Part shown: piece after piece, positions 1 to 11,600 of the stretch
How the letters are laid out: every line of letters starts with the position of its first letter
Position numbering within the stretch: position 1 is the first letter of the stretch
NCBI GenBank assembly: GCA_905160935.1
Contig: CAJHZI010000417.1
Location: forward strand, 753,501-817,500
DNA: 64,000 nucleotides
Reading direction: 5' to 3'
Source of the DNA: Enchytraeus crypticus
Taxonomy: Eukaryota > Annelida > Clitellata > Enchytraeida > Enchytraeidae
Notes under the pieces: model-generated
The model's input: the letters and a program-made list of their open reading frames with translations, nothing else
Databases searched by the model: none
What the model was told of the DNA's origin: nothing
Made by a program: the position numbers and the translations under genes

Positions 1-462
1 TCAACAGTCTGCTAATAAAATTACACATATATGTGCCAATCAGGAAACGTAGCATGTATAGGTCAGTGATCTGTCATTATTTTATTTGTGGGTCACGTCG
101 TGTCAATAAGTTAATGAATTCAAAAAATATAACGAGAGAAATGCTAAGCTTAATCTTAATTACTGTAATTATTTCCGATCTTTACTAATACATGTATATA
201 TTTAACATTAAAACAAATGATGTTTGTTTGCTAAGTGATCTTCGGAGCCTAAAGAAATGTTAACAATTTCTTACATTGTTGAAAATTTACACCGAGAAAG
301 CAATTCGCTTTGGTAAATAGTAAACAGTCGTAAATAGAAGAGTGTTTAAAGTTATTTACTTGTAAATAAGTCCTCAACAATGGTAGAAAGTCATGATCGT
401 GATTTAGTGGGCCTTCGATCTTTTGATCGAAGGCTTTTTAGTAATCTTTCAGTCGTTGTTCA
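1..462. other. intergenic, no gene; one strong hairpin
   Basis: Nothing coding. At 411-434 a 10-bp perfect stem (GCCTTCGATC/GATCGAAGGC) with a TTTT loop is followed by five Ts. Confidence 0.6.
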
Positions 463-787
463 AAGTATATATACTGCTATAGTAAAGTATATATACTGCT
501 ATAGTAAAGTATATATACTGCTATAGTAAAGTATATATACTGCTATAGTAAAGTATATATACTGCTATAGTAAAGTATATATACTGCTATAGTAAAGTAT
601 ATATACTGCTATAGTAAAGTATATATACTGCTATATTAAAGTATATATACTGCTATAGTAAAGTATATATACTGCTATAGTAAAGTATATATACTGCTAT
701 AGTAAAGTATATATACTGCTATAGTAAAGTATATATACTGCTATAGTAAAGTATATATACTGCTATAGTAAAGTATATATACTGCTA
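463..787. repeat. 22-bp satellite, about 15 copies
   Basis: Tandem array of AAAGTATATATACTGCTATA-like 22-bp units, nearly identical (one copy near 635-640 has ATATTA for ATAGTA). Each unit contains the perfect palindrome AGTATATATACT. Confidence 0.97.
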
Positions 788-1294
788 CACAGTGCATATA
801 TATTCCGACCTAATATACGAAATTTAAATATATTGTTAACTTATTGATGTGTTTATTAAGCATGCCTTAATGTAAACAATATTGTTTTGTATTCATTTGT
901 TTAGGTCAAATATTTCGTTACACTTCAATTTCTAAAAATTTTAAATCAATTTATTTCATAAGTAGGCCTACTCTACCCATCGACATTTGTGCGTAATTGT
1001 TTTGTATTTATGTTTACAGAGATTACAGATACAGAGATTCATGAGAGTCGCCTAACCCATTTTGGTTAGACGACCGTGTGCGTAAGATATTTTATCACCA
1101 CAAACAATTTAAATGATACTGTGTCAACAATGAGTGCCAACGTAGAGTCTGACATAATAATATAATTATAATATAAAGCATACAGAGTTCTTAATTATTA
1201 ATCTTCGATTAGTTGGATTAGCTTAGGGGCAGTTTAAACAAATCTTGTCCAACGGCAACAATTTAGTCACACTGATTACTATAATAACGTGATA

Positions 1295-1510
1295 AGAAAT
1301 AGAAAGAAAAGCTGGATAGGCCAATTATAAGGGGTGGCTTGCTGAGGAATGTAATAGCAATACCAATACAAGGGATAAGGGCTAGAGGCAGACCAACACA
1401 TGAGAAGTTTGATAACAAATTTATTTATATAGAGATGAAAAGGAAAGCTAAGGCTAGAATTGGTTGGAAGAGTTATATGCCATGGACATGCCGTTTTTCA
1501 GTGCTCTAGA
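1295..1510 (+). pseudogene. divergent RTE-like LINE 3' end
   Basis: GAAATAGAAAGAAAAGCTGG and, later, TATGCCATGGACATGCC match the 3' coding end of the better-preserved LINE copy at 10870-11603. No frame is open. Confidence 0.6.
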
Positions 1511-2539
1511 AGAAGATAAATAACACTACTTTTTTAACAAGGGTGCCCTGATATAATGCCCACCTCAGGTGATCCTATTTTATCTTTTAAATACGTAGCA
1601 AATTAGGAATGTTCTAGAGGTAACCTTACCTTGGATGCGCTCTGGTAAGCACAATTATTGTCAACAATTACCACAACTGCAATGAAATAGACTAAATAAC
1701 AACGTCGATCAAACCTTATTCCTCTTACATGTACTTTATTTTCGGAGAAATTTATCATAAATCAGAGGTGTGAAAAAGTTAGTTTAAAAGTTAGGATATT
1801 AAACTGCTTTTAGTTACATGAAAAGCATAACTGCTTTTTAGTTAATAACTAAAAGTTTGGTAATTACATTCGTAGATATACTTACTAACAAGTAACCTCT
1901 TAAAAAATCAACTCAAAGTTTCATACTACCTTTGGTGGTAACTAGACCAACGATATGAAAAGCGCACACTATGATTTAGTAGTACAGGTACATGTATATT
2001 GCTGCATACAATTTGCCCAATTACAGACAAGCTTTTAACTCTATGTATGCGAATTGTGTAAGTAAAGGGCTTGGGCGCTCATTTGCAACCTATAAATTGT
2101 TTTGAATCCTTAGCAAATTTCTACCACAGAATCCAGTTACGAGATAGAAATATTTCAATGTAGACCTTTATACTCAATCGAAAAATAATTGTTCTATTTA
2201 ATTGTAATTTTTTGCAACATGCATTGTCCAATGTTAATTATATTCATATCCTAGCACTCTAAAGTGGACTGTGAGAACAATAAATGTGTGTTTTGTGGAC
2301 AAATACTGTAATCTTGCCGTCTTTGTGTGTGTGGTTTGCATTGTTTTTATTTTGAGTTAAACTCTTTGTAAATACTTCTACATAATGCTAAACAAATACA
2401 TGAAGTACTTCAAGAATCTGGTATTTACTTACATATATGAACTTGTCATGTTGTCATGAACTTGTCATGTCATGAACTTGTCATGTATGTAACATGAACT
2501 TGCCATGTATGCCTATGATATTCATCGCGCAAAAACTCA

Positions 2540-2745
2540 GTAAAGCAACGGGAAACCATGTCAGAAACCATATCTTTCCCAAACTAAAGGTTACATAAGG
2601 AATTGATAAGGAATAGCCTTTTTGTGAAGACATTACCTTGTTGATTTATGAATGCTCTTTATGGCGCGTGAAAGCAGACTGAGTGTGATTGGTGCATTGA
2701 TTATGTACCTTGGACCTGCCACTTCGTAGAACACTAGAGATGGAG
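2540..2745 (+). repeat. repeat fragments (CAACGGGAAACCA family, then LINE 3' end)
   Basis: GCAACGGGAAACCATGTCAG recurs near 16636, and TGTACCTTGGACCTGCCAC resembles the 3' terminus of the RTE-like LINE. Short and degenerate. Confidence 0.5.
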
Positions 2746-3187
2746 ATATCACGCTAGTAATGGTACATAGTTCTTGTGTAGGTACTTGGAAAAAGCATTT
2801 GAAGTGTAGATGATTTACGGGACAAATGCTCGTGACTTCGGGCCATCACGGCTTATTTCAGGTATTCTGTGAATTCCGAGATTTGTCGCTGTAAATTTTC
2901 TTTTATCTCTTCCAATATTCCTGAACAAATGAATTAAATTGATAACTTAAAATGATAGAGAGAGGCTGGGCTCGCGGAATATGAAATATACCCATCCAAC
3001 CTTAATGAAAACTCCGTATCATTGTTACTGGCACTCTTTTTGCTCTCTCTCTCTCTCTCTCAACCTGCTGTCTGTCTGTCTGTCTTTACATGCAGATGTT
3101 GAGCTTATTTTTTACATTAACTTTGGCTCGTATGAATCTAAACTGAACATAAACATGCGATATAATATACTTTTTCTATATTTTATC

Positions 3188-3390
3188 CGTGTTGTGTTCG
3201 GGTTGCAGAAGAATAGACCAACCATGGACTACACGTGTCCTAAAAATCGACACAGCACTCAGATCCAAACCAACGTCAGAAAGGGCATTCGGTTATTGAG
3301 CAGCTGGAGTCCTGAAATTGCTACAAAAGTCTCTAATCCCGACCCTAGTTAAACTAAGATTCAATCGAAGATGATGAAGATGATTTCATA
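3188..3390 (+). repeat. SINE-like family B copy
   Basis: Shares GTGTTGTGTTCGGGTTG at the head, ATCCAAACCAACGTCAGAAA in the middle and CCGACCCTAGTTAAACT plus a GAT-rich tail at the end with the copy at 44433-44700. Confidence 0.7.
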
Positions 3391-4140
3391 AGTAAATTTT
3401 CATACAGTTTAATATAATTATTCATTATTTATCCGATGTTGTCGGAGAAAGTTAGCACGCCAAGGAGTTCAAGCCAAAAGAATTTCAGGCACCTTGGTGT
3501 TTCTCATTGGAACTCCCAGCATTACCTGGCGTTGGATGGATTAGACTTAAATCCATAAAATATCTAAAATTTAATATGAATTTTAACGGAAATGGAATCG
3601 ATATATATTAATATGCCAATATATAAATGAATGATAGATTTAAAACGAAAAGGCTGCCGAATAAAAATGTTAAATGTAATATTTCACATACAAAATAAAA
3701 ATAAAATAAAATACAGGAATCACTACTGCAACTGTCCAAGCCAATGTTAGATGTATTATGCTAAACAATATCAACTATTTGTAACATTCAAGTGGTACAC
3801 ATCATACCTATATCAGCTTTACTTCAAGACAAATACGTCAATAGCTAAATAGGTTGGAAAAAGTAGGAGAATTATGTTAAACCTTAAATGCAATTCTTCT
3901 CATAAGAGAACATAACCATGGCAACGATGTATTAACAAAATCTAGAAATGTGGGTATAGCGTCAAAGTATGAAGCCCGAATGGCTTCTCTTCAAGACGTC
4001 AGATGTACGGAAGTACCCAAATTTAGAATTGCAATGCATGATAGAGATATTTGTCTATATATTCATTTACTACCAATGATCAGAACTTATCGTGCTACTC
4101 GTCACCAGAACAAAATCAGCGATTTCTCAAGCAGCAAACA
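3391..4140. other. 3' flank of ABCG gene, no gene seen
   Basis: AT-rich, no convincing coding region. The 3' UTR and poly(A) site of the ABCG gene should lie here or in the adjacent repeat, but I cannot fix them. Confidence 0.5.
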
Positions 4141-4144
4141 ACCA

Positions 4145-4300
4145 ACTATTTGTTCTGTTGACATTGAAAGGCGGAGTTAACTAGCGTTCAACATCTCTAT
4201 TTGTCCTGTGGACATTGAAAGGCAGAGTTAATTAGCGCTCAGCCCCTCTATTGGTCCTGCGGATATTGGAAGGTGGAGTTAATTAGCGCTCAGCCCCACC
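4145..4300. repeat. 51-bp tandem repeat, 3 copies, abutting the ABCG stop codon
   Basis: GAAAGGCAGAGTTAATTAGC-like text recurs at 4166, 4217 and 4268, exactly 51 bp apart. The array ends immediately before the stop, so it is in the transcript's 3' UTR. Confidence 0.85.
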
Positions 4301-4302
4301 CA

Positions 4303-4666
4303 CTAGTCGTCGTCAGAGTCAACCTTCGCCTTACCACGACAACACCCGAGCAGGTCGGGCTTCTTGGCTCCAGGTCTGCGTATCCTCAGCACGATATAAG
4401 CCGCTATCCTCACAAACAAAAACATCCCGACCAAGATTAGCACGTCAGCGTATAGGGGAGTGAAGTCCATACCCCACTCCTCCACAAACACATACCCCGG
4501 AATGGTTAGTCGTTGAGAAGTAGGTGTGGCGATGGATGTAAGGGCGGCCGCAGTAGAATTAAGCCCCGCCTCTATGGTGCTACCGTTGATCAGCGTGGTT
4601 GATGCGCCGCTGAGGGAGGAAGGAGAGCAGTATTGTGGGAACGTTGTTAGGAGAGCATCACTGCAG
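4303..4666 (-). CDS. ABCG exon 16 (extracellular loop, TM6, C-tail, stop)
   Basis: Encodes a cysteine- and Ser/Thr-rich extracellular loop with NGST and NST sequons, the helix [18 protein letters not shown], and a tail ending KAKVDSDDD before TAG at 4303-4305. Acceptor TTATTTTCAG. A 51-bp tandem repeat begins right after the stop. Confidence 0.93.
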
Positions 4667-5869
4667 CTGAAAATAAACAATTATAGGAGACCTTACATTT
4701 TTGATTAATCATACTATGACAGTCATATGCAATCATTTATATTATTTAAGTTGAAAATTAAAAATTATACCCATTTTATGAATGGTTATAGCACTATTTT
4801 GAGCAAGTTGCAAGTTGCAAGTTGTTTTTTTTGTTGCAAGTTGGTAGCAGCGCCATATTCAGGATTTTTAAGGGAGAGTACTACGTTACGATGCGCGTTC
4901 ACTTCGGCTACATAGACGGGTGGTCTTTTGATGAAATAATCCAAGCACATAGTCATAAATAGTTAATTTAAGTTTCCACGATGATCGTTTCTTCAAAAAC
5001 TAGCCTAAGATGGAAGGTGGTTAATCTAAATTCTCCATCTTTTGGCTAAGTCACTGTAATCTAGAGTTAGTAAATAGTAATGCTCGACAAACCGATGGCT
5101 GGAGCCATTGGCGAAGTTGGTAAGATACTCGACAACGGATAAGTATATGCAGGGTTCAAATCATGGGCTGGCCCGTCACTGATATTACTTTTGAATGAGG
5201 AAACTAGAGTTTAGCCTTAGCTTTACAGAATTCGGTGTATTTTATCCATTATCTATGTAACGTCATTGAAAGGCAGTCAGATAGACAGTGTAACTTACGT
5301 GAGGTCATCACCGTGTGTGAACTCTACTTTAGAGAGAGCGTTCAGAGAGTAGGTGAGGAAGGAAATGTATCGAGCCCACGTCATCCAACTGGGTATGTTA
5401 GTGTTGTAGAATCCAGCTGAAGAAAAATCAAGTAAAAGTATTTAATTTACTTCAAATATAAGTTACGATTGAAAAATAATAAAACTTTAGTTGCGAATAC
5501 TGTGGATTTCTATTTTAACATTTAAAATATTCTTGAATTCTAAGTCTACATTTTTAAAAGTTAACTACACTATTTTTTCTCTCTCTCTCTCATTCTCTCT
5601 TTCTATCTCCGTTAGTTCTCTACAATTCAGTTATGCTCCTAAAGTGAATTTACCCAAACTTAATAGTCTTCAATAGTAAATAACAATTTACAGTTATCTC
5701 AATTTTTCTCCAACCTCCAGCATGTTGCACATTTTCGCTAGACATTAATTGAACTATTTCATTTTTACTGCCATAAATTAAACTAATTGAATTACCCTTT
5801 CATTTGAATCATGAATATAACAGTATACTTTTTTCATACTTAAAATTGATGGACCTAACAGCTGCAATA

Positions 5870-5932
<63 letters not shown>

Positions 5933-5960
5933 GATTATATATGACCTAACAGCTGCAATA

Positions 5961-6004
<44 letters not shown>

Positions 6005-6021
6005 TATTGCAGCTGTTAGGT

Positions 6022-6065
<44 letters not shown>

Positions 6066-6507
6066 TTATTTACATACGTAACAAAATAACGGTACTCATA
6101 CTTGTGCACTATTAAGATAGAATCATTTACAAAAGAATCTTTTTTTTCAAAAGGATATGGCAACCCTGTGAGAATCGGCATACATATCACTTGGCGCAAA
6201 ACTACACTTATGTTAATAAGTGTAAATAATAAGTGTTCCTAATATAATAAAATAATAAGAATTGTTGGTGTTGATTAATTAACTAACGTAATGAATAACG
6301 AAGAGTGCAAAAATTAAATCAAAATAACAGTCTCAGATTCTAAATATCATTTGTCTTCATCGTCGCATCCTCCAGGTTATTGTTTAACTGTAGCAGAGAA
6401 AAGTAGCAAAACAGCTTGGATCTTATGCACTTGATAAGTCGGTATACTTTCTCCCTCTCTCACTATTTCTCTTTTCTTTCTTTCTCTCTCTCATACACTA
6501 TTTTTCT

Positions 6508-6546
<39 letters not shown>

Positions 6547-8637
6547 GTATTCTGACAAGTGCAGCCCCGGGTACATATTCATGCTTAGAGTCTTCATCCT
6601 CGTTCAATTAAAAGCACTCAATAGGTCACAAACTAATGATTTCACAAACTTAAACTTTCTATAGCCCGTAGCTTAAGAGAAAATATTGCTTCTGGTGTGG
6701 TCTCTCGTTGCCTTCCTCACTTCTTGTTTAGTCGCCTCTTACTAAAAGTGCAGTTAACGATTGGTCCTTTCTTCTAAGTCCCATACACAACTGGTGAAAT
6801 ACTAATTCCCGGAAATTATGTAGTATTATAAAACTGAAACCGTTCTAACGATAATTAGAAATCCACGATACGCCTGCTGTGAGCATCTGTTGTCAAATAT
6901 TCGAATTGTTTGATAAGCATTTTATAACTTACTTTATATCATTACTACAGAGAAGAGCGCAGGGTGACTACAGACCTACGAGCATGCAGGCAATCAGGAT
7001 GCACTGTCCCAGTGTTGTGGAGAGAAGCTTGTCAGTCAGTACCACTCCCATTAAGATTCCGATACCCTTCAATATAAATAATTCAACATAATATATCCAA
7101 TACAACCGTGTCTATGCGACATTAAGACTGTTTTTTACTTTTAAAGCTTCGCTCAGCTCTCTTATGAGCGGAGCCGGGGATTTGTGGGAAAGTTGTACAA
7201 CAACTGATCAGTAGTTACATGATTCAAATCCAGTGCTTCCGCGTCATTGACACCCTATTCCAGAAGATAACTGACTTTATACTTGACTTTAGTCTTTCTC
7301 ACTAATTGCAATGAACGATTGCAGTCTTATTACTTAGTGCGATCGTGTTTTAACTGGACATCAGAAAAAATATTAGCAGGATAATATAATTAGCTATAAT
7401 TAGCTATGAGTTCCCCATAATTACCTAGAATGAGCTGTAATGTGATATAATTAACTATAATTAGCTATAAATAAATAAAAACACGCATTATAGTGAAATG
7501 ATCAACTATGTTGATATCTATCATTTTTTAATACCACATATTTAAACCGTTAGACAATTTAGACCAGTTTCCGTGTAACCAGTCCAATGAATGTCAGAGA
7601 TATTACTCTCAGATCAGCGCGTCCGGGATTCGAACCCGCCAGAGTGCAATTCACCTCGGGATTAGTCATTTAAAACTTCATGACGTCACCCCTACGCTAT
7701 TGAGACATTCAAATAGCTACACTTATCTGTAATTAGGTATAATTAGATTATAGTTAACTATAATTAGAGGCTCACCTGGGCTGTTAGGACTGAGAGCAGA
7801 GTGATCAGCAGACAACCGAAGAAGTTGCCTGCCCCAGGCATGAGGTTAGTGGTGAAGTAAGAGATGATGACGAAGATACCGGGTATGCAGATAGTGGAGG
7901 GCAGCTCAGCAGTGGTGCAGGCGAGATAGTAAGAGCTTAGTCTGTAGATACCTGACGCTCGCTCTCTCACAAATACACCGTGGTCGTCGAATACTTAATA
8001 CGAATAAACAACAATGTAAAATATTATACATAGTAATTAATACATAGCTAAAAATCTGACACATAATATTACATGGCTAGAAATCTGATACATAATAATA
8101 CATGGCTAAAAATCTGACATATATCTTAAAGATTACCATCACGTCAATTTGTTTTGTTTGCTCAAAATTACTGACCAAATACCGGTACTGAAAAGATAAA
8201 ATCTTAGTAATAACGTGACTAACATTCTGATACTAGCAGGCATCATACTAAAGTTTAATTCTAACAATTGATTTTACGGTAAGTATAAAAACTCGACTGA
8301 TTAAAAAGCGAATGATAATCAAAGATCACAGCACAAAATACCAAGTACTTTCTAACCCTTTTGGTAACCTTTCTTCCCGCATTACATGTATATACGGGCT
8401 ATTGAAGAATTGACCAACCGTAAACTGCATGAAACGTAAAAGGCGACGAAGCAAAAGCTTAGAAAAATAGAGGTAAACTATATCAGAGATCATGTTTTCC
8501 CAATCCATGGGATATTCTAAAGATGATAAAAAACCTCTCTAAACAGTGTAAATTGCCGAACGACCTACTGCTCTCTAGGAAGCGTGCCAGTAAAGTGTCA
8601 GAATATACATACAGGGCCTGACGCTTGACATACTACT

Positions 8638-8674
<37 letters not shown>

Positions 8675-11600
8675 TAGAGAGAGAGGGTTAGCTTTAGCTT
8701 TCCAAATTATGCTCTCTTAAATGGTTCCCGTTGCCTTAACCAATTCATGTTAGACGCCTTTTACCACGCTTTCAGTTTGAGGACCTGCCCGTGAGCAGTA
8801 CATGAAGAAATAGAAAGAGTTACAGAACTTTTAAAGTAGCTAGCACTTGCGCTAAGACTTACTGCAAAATATTCCTTCCATTATTGACAGAAAGCACTTG
8901 TATACCACGACGAAGAAGAGCTGAAAATATAAATGTTAGCAAATGCGTCAAATAATTGATTATTTAAATAAAATACGTCAACTGATTGCTAATATATCTA
9001 CAATCCACCTGCTTGCTCAATGATGTGGCAAGCGAAAAGCATTTTTATCTTAAATTCAACGTGGGAATTTACAATAGTACATGTAAATAAGTACAAGATG
9101 TTCTAACATGTTTTAACAATGTTTGCAAGAGCAACGTTTTAATACATGTCTAGTAAGTAATTATGAAGTCTTAAATTTATATTCGTTGTTATCTTTTATA
9201 ATATCCCGAAGAGCGGGAAATAATATATATAATATTTATCTGTTTTGGCATGGCATTAAATAAATAATCATACCACTAATTTTATATCCAAGAAATACGT
9301 AGTTTATGACTAAACACTTATCATATGCATCACGCGAAATTGGCACTTCAAATTTATGAAAAGTTCCGTGGGCCCAGCCTTGATCGATAAATAAGTATTC
9401 TTTAAAAACTAAAGGCATTTGTTTATTGAAAGAGTATCACTGTAGTTCTACTTATAATTCCCAGTCGGTCCCTGGCCTGTACTCTGTTGATGATGATGAT
9501 GATGATTATGATGCTGATGATGATTATGATGGTGATGGTGATGATGATGATGACAGAGTTCATAGGGTTTTACTCTAGCCATACTTACAATTCCCAGTCG
9601 GTCCCTGGCTCTGAACTCTGTTCTCGGTGTTCTCGCCCAGATAAGACTTACACAGAGCGCTATGAACAACATCTGTCCTATCTTGTACTTAGACATGTAC
9701 CGATTCTTAGATCTAAGACACAAAATGATCAAGCAGTGGCATAACGTAATTCAGTTACTGAGATTTCCTTACTTCTAATTTACACAGTCACAATACTTGC
9801 TGAAAGTTTAAGCAAATTAATAATAAATTAAAATAATATCAGAAGTCATTTAAAATATAGAAAAGTACTGTCAAATTAATATTTTTTTCACTCTAGTTTT
9901 CTGCCACATGGCACCTATCAGGCATATTAAAACTCAGTATTCTTTCACATTCCGTAAAGAGCACTCCCTAGATCAACAAATTATTCCTTTCACAAATGGC
10001 CATGCCTTATCCATCACTTACCACTTACGTAGCCAATAACTTGGAGCAATAGAGATCTGAGGTGGTCTTTAGCTTTTGTTCGTATTCTATATTTTATGCT
10101 AGACAAGGAATACCTTCTATTTATGAATAACGTTACTGTGTCTATTGGCTATGATTTGAAAACTTTCTGGTATTACCTTTCGCAGCGACAAATTATTTTT
10201 TGATCTTTTTTACATTGTGCTTCCTCAATGGCTGACACCAGCGGCGATGCCAGTACAATATTCGACAGCGGATCAGTATGTGCGGGGTTCAAATTATGGG
10301 CTCGCTCGTCACAGACATGACTTTTGAGTGAGGAAACAGACGTTAACATTAGCTTTTTAGCTTTTACCTCAGTTATATTAAGCGTCTGCTTTCTCATCAG
10401 CTACATTAGGCAATATTATGTTGGTATACCAAAAATAAATATCGACTTCTTCTGCTGCTTAACGGAATATATACGAATCCAGATATTACTAGTTCATCAT
10501 CGTCATCTTCTCTTGAATCCAATAGTAACTAGGGTCGGAATTAGAAAATTCTGTTGCAATTTCTGGAGCCTAGGCTTTCAACAATCAAATCCCCTTTCTG
10601 ACTTTGGTCTTGATCCAACGCATTTCTAATTAAGATTAATTAACGATAACTTTATTTATTGTAGCCGAATTGACACTAAACCAATGTTTTCAGAAACATA
10701 GTTCTTCCTAAATACATTAGAAATTAATTAGCGTTTAGAACATTAAATATTATTGTTGTATACTTTTATATATTTATATTTATTTATATATTTATACATA
10801 TTTATATATTTATATATATTTATATACGGTTATATATTTTTATTATATTTTGTTAAATCATATTTTTATATAGAGATTGGATTGCAGAAGATAACGGATA
10901 GGCTGAATGATACGGCACTAAGAAATGGCATGAAGATTAATATAAAAAAGACCAAGGTTATGAGAGTGTCCAGTAATAAAGGTGAACTTAATATCACAAT
11001 AAATGGTACTAAATTGGAACAGGTAAGGAGTTTCAAATATTTGTGTCATACTATAACCGATGATGGGAAATGTGAGACAGAAATATGCAGTAGGATTTCA
11101 CAAGAAAAAGCGGCCCTTGGTAGTAGAAAAGAACTATTAACAAAAAGTCTAAAGAAAGACACAAAGATAAAGATAGTGAAAACTTTGGTTTGGACCACGC
11201 TATTGCATGGATGTGAAACATGGACCTTAAGGAAGGAAGATATTAGGAAACTGGAGGCATTGGAAATGTGGATTTGGAGAAGAATGGAGAGGATTAGCTG
11301 GACTCAAAATGTTACAAAAATGAAGAAGTCCTGGAGAGAGTTGGCACAGATAGACAGTTGATAAATGTACTAAGAAATAGGAAGAAGAGATGGATAGGAC
11401 ACATTCTAAGGGGGGAAGGTCTATTAAAAGAGGTCATAGAAGGAAGAATGGAAAGAAAAAGAGGCAGGGGCAGGCCGAGATTAGGTATGTTAGATGATTT
11501 AAAGACCCACTCATATGTGGAAATGAAGAGGAAGTCGGAAGACAGAGAAGAGTGTAGGCGTTATGTACCATGGACCTGCCAGTAGGCAGTGCACTAAGAG

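Noticed and set aside
7590..7712. Genuine tRNA gene
   Set aside because: A- and B-box-like text is present but spacing and acceptor pairing do not form a cloverleaf; the same holds for 25900-25998 and 30068-30152.
9448..9744. Poly-His and poly-Met frames
   Set aside because: Read-through of ABCG exon 11 into the GAT microsatellite, and its antisense.
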